From NCBI GenBank assembly GCA_958450325.1, contig OY288243.1, positions 32,420,844-32,484,843 of the forward strand: 64,000 nt of DNA, read 5' to 3'. The notes under the pieces are model-generated. The model made no database searches and was not told the origin of the DNA. It saw nothing but the letters and a program-made list of their open reading frames with translations. Shown here piece after piece: positions 57,754 to 64,000 of this stretch. Made by a program: the position numbers and the translations under genes. The DNA comes from Agrostemma githago. Lineage: Eukaryota > Streptophyta > Magnoliopsida > Caryophyllales > Caryophyllaceae. How positions within the stretch are numbered: position 1 is the stretch's first letter; every line of letters begins with the position of its first letter.

Positions 57754-57771
57754 GTTTTAATATATAGAGGA
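57754..57771 (-). other. Helitron 5' terminus
   Basis: TCCTCTATATATTAAAAC on the minus strand, preceded by A. TC start and the TATATATTAAA stretch resemble plant Helitron 5' ends. It lies about 480 bp upstream of the RPA-like start. Confidence 0.65.
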
Positions 57772-58089
57772 TTGCTTAAATGAGGTGGGGGTAGGTACAC
57801 ATTCCTATATTCTTATCGATTGATTTTACCTTTCATCCTCTTGGCCAGGGAGAGTAGAGCTATAGAGGGCATTGTCACAAAAAATCAATCCAAATGCGAA
57901 CAACACAAAGTCTATCCCGTTCTCAGTTCTCACGCAAACCAAACACCCTCCCTCATCAAGTCATTATCTTCGGTCTTCACTCTATTATTCCTCGAATGTG
58001 TTAATCTTTGTTAATCAGAATTAAGAAGCATCGAGTATTCATTGAGTTGGTTGATATAAACGGAGTAGTGTGTACAGATTGAAACAAAG
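57772..58089 (+). promoter_or_regulatory. Promoter-proximal region and 5' leader of the host gene
   Basis: Non-repetitive sequence between the Helitron end and the ATG at 58090, including a C/A-rich stretch (57890-57960) typical of a plant 5' leader. In the pre-insertion state it would be continuous with 38456-38538. Confidence 0.5.
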
Positions 58090-60315
58090 ATGTCTAAGAA
58101 AGCAGCCGCAAGCCTTGAAAAGGAGGCGCCATGGAGGGGTTCTCAGGGTAAACCCACCCCCAAAATTCACCTCTCTCCTCTTCTCCGCATCCAACATAAC
58201 TCCTTTTCCGATTATGCCCTTTCTGTCATGAGGGTACTTTCTTTTCTTTCCCTTCTTTTTAATAGCTTCAATACTACTGTTGCTGTTGCTGTTGTTGGTT
58301 GGTTTGTTCATTGATATGGGAATTTGATGGCTTCAATTCTGCTGCTGATGTTGTTTGTTTGTTGTTGATATGGGAGTTTGATGGGATTTGTGATATTGGG
58401 TAAACAGGAGCCGAACCCCGTGGGAAATGGATTGGGGGTGGACGCAGTGTTGGAGGCGGCAGGCCCAGACTGCATCGTCCCTGGTCAGCCTACCCCTCTT
58501 AAATTACTTGGTCTCAAGGTTTGTTTTCTTTCTGCTTATTTCTTCACCTGTAGTGGCTTATTGGTTGATGATATAACGAGTAGATTAAAACACTTCCCTT
58601 TTGGTTGATGATATATATTGATCACATTTCCCTTTTGGTTTGTCTCATAATAAGTCTGTACTTTGTACTCCCTCTTTTTGTTTTCATCGCCCCATTTCGT
58701 TTCGTTGATATATGTGAGGATTATTTTATTGATTGAAATGGGGGTGGAGAAAAAGAAAAACCGGAACGAGTATTTATAACATCGTCCTTTCATGTAAGGT
58801 CAATCTCCAATGGAAAGAAAAATTTGAAGCATGGTTCTTATCTATGTGATCGAGCTTTAGGATATCTTCTTGCCCTTGTCCAATACTCTCTACTTGTTTT
58901 TAAAATTTTCTTTCTCATGTTTCCTATAATGGTGAATTGGAGAGGAAAAGGTTTAAAAATGAAATACTAAGGCCTTGTTTGGATGGTAAAGTAGGTGGAA
59001 AAAGGAGGGAAGGAAGAAAGGGAAAGGGAAGGACGAGAAGGGAAAATGGATCCTTCGATTTCTCTTCTAATAGGCAAAATATTTCTTGCAACGTAGGAAA
59101 GATTTGAAGGGGAAAATTACCATCTCCATTCTCCCTCCCCTTACTTTCCTTCCCTCTTCCCTCTCTTTCACTCCTATTAAGCCTTGTTTGGATAGTAAAA
59201 TAGGAAGGAAAGGAGGGAAGGGAAAGTGAGAGAAGGGAAGGAGAGGGAATTGGGTGTGGCTGTTTGAATTCCTCGCAAAATCTTTCCTATGTAAGGTCGG
59301 TTCCTATAAGTTCGGTTCGATTTAGGTTCTATATGTATAGTTATTTCAGTTGAAGTAGTTTCGGTTCAAAAGAATATGGTCTTAATTGTTCGTAAATTTC
59401 TTTAGAAGAACTGAAGCAACAGTTCATTGGGGTAAGAGTGTAAGGTTGATACTCTTCAGTTCAATAGGAGGAAAAGGGAGAGAAGGGAAGGAGAGGGGGA
59501 ATTGGGTGCGGGTGTTTGAATACAATTTCTCTCAAAATCTTTCCTATGTCAGGTCGGATCCTATAAGTTTGGTTCAATTTAGGTTCTATATGTATAATTT
59601 ATTTGAGTTGAAGTAGTTTCGGTTCAAAATAATAGGGTCTTTACTGTTATTCCCTCCACATCTTATTGTTCCTCCCCTTTCTTTAATATATGTGAGGAGT
59701 ATTTTTTTTGAAAGGGGTGGAACAATAAGATGTGATGGAGTACATAAATTTCTTTATAAGAAGAACTGAAGAAATTGTTCATCGGGGGCGAGGGTACGAT
59801 TGATACTCTTCAGTTCAGAGGTTATAACATCTGGCTATTTAAGTATGCTATCATAGTTAAACTGCTCTTCTGCTGTCTTATAGAGTAGGTCAGAAAATTG
59901 TAAATTTCAGTGGACAGGTTTGTGTCTAGGGCTTTTTCTGTAATAAAACAACCCTAGGGAGATGCCTTTTTGGTGTACGTACTGATATTTTGTAAGTTCA
60001 AATTTCTAGTGGAAGCATACAGCATAATATTACCTGCACCTTTGGTTGGGTATTCCCTGTATCCATTCTATATTGGTCGCCGTCTGATTTTCACTTCCTT
60101 GATGTAGAGTAATGGTTAATGTGAAGGAACTAGCTGACACTCCTTTAACTATCCTAAACTTGGGGTTCCGCTTCCTTGTTATTCCAAGTATAAATGTCAA
60201 CATTTGCTACACCCTGGTGAAACTGATGTAAGTGCCCTATGCTTAGGTTTGGCCTGTTGACATTGACTTGAAATTCTTGGAGCCAGTTGGACGGGAACTG
60301 AAGAATATTGGGAAG
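58090..60315 (+). CDS. Host gene of unknown function, first three exons
   Basis: Exon 1 is 58090-58233 (48 codons, MSKKAAASLEKEAPWRG... to YALSVMR|GTACTT). Exon 2 is 58408-58518 (37 codons, TAAACAG|GAGCCG... to LLGLK|GTTTGT). Exon 3 is 60247-60315 (23 codons, CTTAG|VWPVDIDLKFLEPVGRELKN... to GK|GTAAAA). All junctions are phase 0 with GT-AG ends, and together they read 108 codons with no stop. No further exon is visible before 64000, so the gene is 5'-partial here with a long third intron. The protein looks like a conserved plant protein, soluble, with no signal peptide, and I do not recognise the family. Codon usage and the non-repetitive exons mark it as the only ordinary gene in the window. 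Confidence 0.75.
58668..58770. mobile_element. Stowaway-like MITE in intron 2, copy 1
   Basis: 103 bp with imperfect terminal inverted repeats (CTCCCTCTTTTTGTTTTC at the left; reverse complement of GGAACGAG region at the right) and TA on both sides (58666-58667 and 58771-58772). The middle GATATATGTGAGGATTATTT is shared with the copy at 59650. Confidence 0.7.
58972..59820. repeat. Direct repeats in host intron 2
   Basis: Two ~240-250-bp copies, 59228-59465 and 59478-59820, share GAGAGAAGGGAAGGAGAGGG, TCTTTCCTATGT, TTTAGGTTCTATATGTATA and TTGATACTCTTCAGTTCA. Copy 2 is longer because a MITE sits in it. A related purine-rich fragment starting GGCCTTGTTTGGAT lies at 58972-59178. The origin, possibly a non-autonomous DNA element, is not clear. 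Confidence 0.65.
59650..59740. mobile_element. Stowaway-like MITE in intron 2, copy 2
   Basis: 91 bp bounded by TA (59648-59649 and 59741-59742). The ends CCTCCACATCTTATTGTTCC and GGAACAATAAGATGTGATGG form an almost perfect inverted repeat. Its centre AATATATGTGAGGAGTATTT matches the copy at 58668. It interrupts the second direct repeat and is absent from the first. Confidence 0.8.
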
Positions 60316-60934
60316 GTAAAATTCTGGAAGAAGCCATTTGTCTTTTTTTTTTTCTTTTTTTTTTTTTAATTTTTTTTTCCATTGGTGTCAATCAGCCTTC
60401 ACTGTTGAGTCATGTTGTCAACTTGTCGTCTGTTATTGTTGTCGTCCTTCAATTACTCGTAGTATAAGTACAACAGTTTTCAGGAACCCGGTGTTGAGGA
60501 TTTTTTGTGGTTTATTATTGAGGAAGTTTATCTTGATGTGTTTCATTTTCCCAATAATTTTATTAGGGTATTGAAAACCTGGCCTTCTGATAGCTAGATT
60601 GTTGTACACCGTACATGTGTCTTACAATCTTACAATAGCTTAGTACCTCATTTAATAATGGGTCGTGCTTTTTCCTAATGAGCTTTTACTTCTAACGACA
60701 TTTTACCACTTTACCCCTGTAATTTCATCACATCAAAGTTTTATTTTTTTTGCTATTCTCTCTAGAAATTCCCAAACTCCAAACTCCAACCACCCATAAA
60801 CTCACTCATGAATCACCACAAGCGTTGAAACTGTCGGGATCGGTGGGGGAGGAATGGCTGGGGCCGGCGGGGCTGGGTGGCTGGAGCGATGGGTGGCGGG
60901 GTCGGGTGGGGCTGAGTGGCTGGGGGTCGGGTGC
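60316..60934 (+). other. Start of host intron 3, G-rich tract at the end
   Basis: T-rich sequence after the exon 3 donor; no exon is seen. From about 60835 to 60934 there is a strongly G-rich stretch (repeated GGTGGGG, GGGCTGG, GGGTCGGG) that could form G-quadruplexes. Confidence 0.5.
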
Positions 60935-61958
60935 GGGGTTTTAAATCTCGTTATCGGTCGCGATATTGGTTTCGGTCGCGGTTTCGCGGAATCGCCCTTA
61001 GACTCGCTTGTCGCGGAGTAGTATTGGCTATATCGGTCAACTTTTATTTTAAGAAGGTTTTATTGCAATGTTTTTTGTTTTTATAGTTATTTACGTTAAA
61101 CTATATTCAAATATATCTACCACAATTTTTTTATTTACTACGTATAATATCTTGATCCTTTTATCGATCGTATCGGTCAATTTTGATTTAGTTGTGTGAA
61201 TTAGCTATATTTTGTGTGTTATTTTATCTTATTTTTTATATACTTGCTAGAAATCTTTATAATTAATACACCCACCTTATAAATGTTATACCCTATCTTT
61301 ATAATCATTATATCAATAATTAATGTTATAAATTAATATTTAAAATGGTGGAACATGTATGGAGAAGACAAACATTTACTTATAATATCGAATACGTAAA
61401 CAAAGTTAATCTGATATGGGTCAACATTTATTATTATCATTATTATAATTTATACACCCACCTTATAATCAGCCTTATAAAATCAATCAGTCTTATACTA
61501 AAACACCTTATAAAATTAATACTCTTATAATTAATACACCTATCCCATCCACTCCCTCACATCTAAAGTACACCTACCCTTATACTAAAGCACCATCAGC
61601 CGCGCCCTCACATCTCTCCATCTCCCTCACTCCATCCCTGGCTTCATCATTTCACCCATCCTCTTCATTTTTTTCTTCATTTTTTTAAAGAATAAAAACT
61701 CCATCGATCTCTTTCCCATCTTCTTAGCCGACCTTCACCATTTCCCTATCCATAAAACATAAATTTTTTTAATATCGGTAGTCAAATCGGTCCATCGACT
61801 CGCTCATCTCGGAGGATACCCGAGATGACTCGGGTGTATCAGTCGATTCAAAACCCTTTTTTTCATACCTGCTACATCTCGTCGATTCTCGACTCGGCGG
61901 CGGCCGAGACCGATAAATATCGGTCGAGACGAGACGAGACGACCGATATTTGAAACCC
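60935..61958. mobile_element. Inverted-repeat element with TATCGGTC motifs (possible non-autonomous DNA transposon)
   Basis: The left end GGGGTTTTAAATCTCGTTAT and the right end, read in reverse (GGGTTTCAAATATCGGTCG), are imperfect inverted repeats. Both ends are rich in ATCGGTC/GACCGAT subterminal motifs. The interior is about 1 kb, AT-rich and without coding capacity. No clear target duplication was found because both flanks are G-rich. Superfamily unknown. Confidence 0.4.
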
Positions 61959-62035
61959 TGGTTGGGTGGGTGGTGGGTGGTGAGTGGGTGAGGGTGGTGG
62001 GGCGGGTGAGGGTTGGGGGAGGGAGAATCAAAAGA

Positions 62036-64000
62036 TTTTTTTGTTGATATCTAAGAGCAATGATTATTCTTATTTATAATACAGAAATTTATCATCTGAA
62101 TATAATTTTTCGATGTGAGATGATTTTACTATTTCTATATGTAATAAATTCATTACTTTTTCAAGCAAATAATATGAAATTCATAGCTTTATAATAATTT
62201 TTAGATGTGGAAAAACGTTTATAGTCTTGAGAGCTTTTTTAAGACTCAAAAGAGAACTTTCACTTAAGTTTATTATAGTCCCAAAAGCTTTTTTAAAACT
62301 CAAAAGATGTTTGTTTTATGTCTATGAAATTCATGACTTTGTAATAATTTTTCGAAGTGAGGAATTTTACTTAAGTTTATAATCTTAAGAGTTTTTTTAA
62401 GACTCAAAAGTGTGGGATAATTTTACTTAATTAAGTTTATGGTCTTAAGAAAAAATTTTAAGACCTAAAAGAGCTTGTTTTTCCATCTAAGTTGTTAAGA
62501 ATGAACGACTACTCTTATTTATATAATAGTATTTGATCAAACTTATTACGGAGTATACCTTTGGACAAATGTTTTCTCTTATTTATTATTGTGTCTCATC
62601 ATCATTTTTCGACGTGTGATAATTATTCTACTTAAATTTATAATTTTAAGAATCTCTTTTTAGGACTCAAAAGATTTTTGATTGATATCTAAAGACAATG
62701 ATTACTTTTATTTTTATATAATAGAATTTCATCACTTTTTTTTGTAATTTTTCGATGTGGGATAATTTTACTTCAATTTATAGCCTTAAGAGGAGTATTA
62801 TAAAATTCAAAATATTTTTGATTAATATCTAAAACGAATAATTTCTCTTATTGATGATGTAGAATTTCATCACCTCATTATAATTTTTTGATGTGGAATA
62901 ATTTTACTTAAGTTTATAGTCTTAAAAAGTTCTTTTATTAGGACTCAAAAGATTTCTTATTAATATCTAAAGACGAATGATTGCTTTTACTCCGTATTAA
63001 TATAGGAGAATTTCATCACCTTATTATAATTTCTCGATGTGGGATAATTTTATTTAAATTTATAGCTTTAAGTTTTATAAGACAATTTTGTTTGGTTAAT
63101 ATCTAAAATAAATGATGTCTCTTATTTGTGATATAAAATTTCATTAGCTCATCGTAATTTTTCGATATGCGATAATTCTACTTAGGTTAAATTTTTAGTT
63201 GATATTCAAGGACAAATGATTATTATTTATAATATAGAATTTCATCACCTTATTATAACTTTTCGATGTGAGACAACATTAGGATAATTATAATAATAAA
63301 ATAGTTTGTTTTTATATTATTTAACTTAAGAATGAGCGATTAGTCTTATTCATATAATAAAATTTGATCACCTTATTATAATAAAATGAGCGATTAGTAC
63401 TTTTGTAAGACTCAAAAAACTTTTTTTGATATCTAAGAACGAATGATTAATCTTATTTATAATACGAAGTATCAAATTCCATCACCTCATAATTTTTTGA
63501 TATAGAATAATTTTGACTTTAGTTTAGATATAGTCTTAAAATAAACTCTTGTAAAAAATGTACTTGAGTTTATAGTCTTAAGAGTGTTTAAGACTCAATT
63601 GAGTTTCAGAAGATTTCTAACAACGAATTATTAGTCATATTTAAGGATGAAAGATTATACTTATTTACAATATAGAATTCATTACCTCATCATAATTTGG
63701 AGGGATTGATTACTTTTATTTATAATCGAATTTCATTGTCTTATTGTAGGATTGATTACTCTTATTTCTTATTTATAATATAGTCTTATTGATATTTTCT
63801 AAGATTGAATTTTTTTTTATTGATATTTATGAATGAATGATTAGTCTTATTATAATATAGAATTTCATTATCATAATTTTTTTGATGTGGGATAATATAC
63901 GATTTTAAGAGCTCCTTTTAAAACTCAAAAGAACACATGATTACTCTTATTTATAATATAGAATTATATCTTATTTTAATTATTTCGATGTGGGACAATT
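62036..64000 (-). repeat. Degenerate ~135-bp tandem repeat array, block 4
   Basis: The same unit and orientation as blocks 1 and 2 (TTTTTCGATGTGGGATAATT, TTTATAGTCTTAAGA, GACTCAAAAGATTTTTGATT, ATCTAAAGACGAATGATT). Equivalent motifs lie near 62691, 62825 and 62971, about 135-146 bp apart. No hairpin-CTAG end is visible at its left border, so it may be a truncated Helitron copy. It continues past the window. Confidence 0.75.

Larger units (their letters stand above)
38539..57771 (-). mobile_element. Large formerly autonomous Helitron with RepHel, RPA-like and XS-domain genes
   Basis: On the minus strand the 5' end is A|TCCTCTATATATTAAAAC at 57771. The 3' end is a perfect hairpin ACCCGTGAAA-TT-TTTCACGGGT followed by AACACACTAG ending at 38539, then T. 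In order along the minus strand: RPA70-like gene, RepHel N-terminal remnants, a copia insertion, Rep and helicase exons, then two XS-domain-like genes on the opposite strand. Without copia it is about 12.3 kb. RepHel is disabled by a deletion and two stops, so this copy is no longer autonomous. The XS genes lie inside the termini chosen here; that depends on the 38539 end being correct. Confidence 0.78.

Noticed and set aside
61804..62031. 75-codon minus-strand Pro/Thr-rich ORF
   Set aside because: It is a by-product of the G-rich tract and the inverted-repeat element end.

Overview
The window is nuclear DNA of a flowering plant, probably a dicot. The evidence is Athila- and Tat/Ogre-type Ty3/gypsy retrotransposons with plant tRNA primer sites, a Ty1/copia element, Helitrons encoding RepHel and RPA-like proteins, small TA-flanked MITEs, and a GT-AG spliced host gene. 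I cannot name the species. No rRNA, tRNA or CRISPR locus is visible. Nearly all of 1-57771 is nested mobile DNA packed against the 5' flank of one ordinary gene that starts at 58090.

Layout. At 1-434 there is a probable 5' end of a minus-strand Helitron. A second minus-strand Helitron-like unit begins at 441 and carries degenerate ~135-bp tandem repeats. It is interrupted by a solo LTR (2078-6483, target duplication ATCTC), which is itself interrupted by a solo Tat-type LTR (3266-5604, target duplication GTTAG). From 7610 to 38455 lies a plus-strand non-autonomous Helitron, about 3.4 kb without insertions, made mostly of the same ~135-bp repeat. It is split by a 27.4-kb Tat/Ogre-type element (8544-35991, target duplication GGATG), whose polyprotein gene is split by a 12.35-kb Athila element (13675-26028, target duplication GTTAC). 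The Tat element also carries an antisense, spliced gene with its own TATA box (32886-31179).

From 57771 down to 38539 lies a large minus-strand Helitron that once was autonomous. It has an RPA70-like gene, a broken RepHel gene, and two divergent copies of a short XS-domain-like gene (the SGS3/FDM small-RNA family) in opposite orientation near its 3' end. A copia element that has lost its 5' LTR sits in RepHel, where the N-terminal half of Rep is missing. The 3' ends of the two large Helitrons converge and lie only 83 bp apart.

The region 57772-62035 belongs to a real host gene of unknown function: three phase-0 exons are visible and it continues beyond what I can see. Its introns hold two MITEs of one family, a ~250-bp direct duplication and an inverted-repeat element. 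The last 2 kb is again the ~135-bp repeat.

The most interesting points are the Helitron-borne XS-domain pair, the antisense spliced gene in the Tat element, and a duplicated covarying hairpin plus polypurine module in Athila. Identifications rest on reading motifs by eye; no database search was run.
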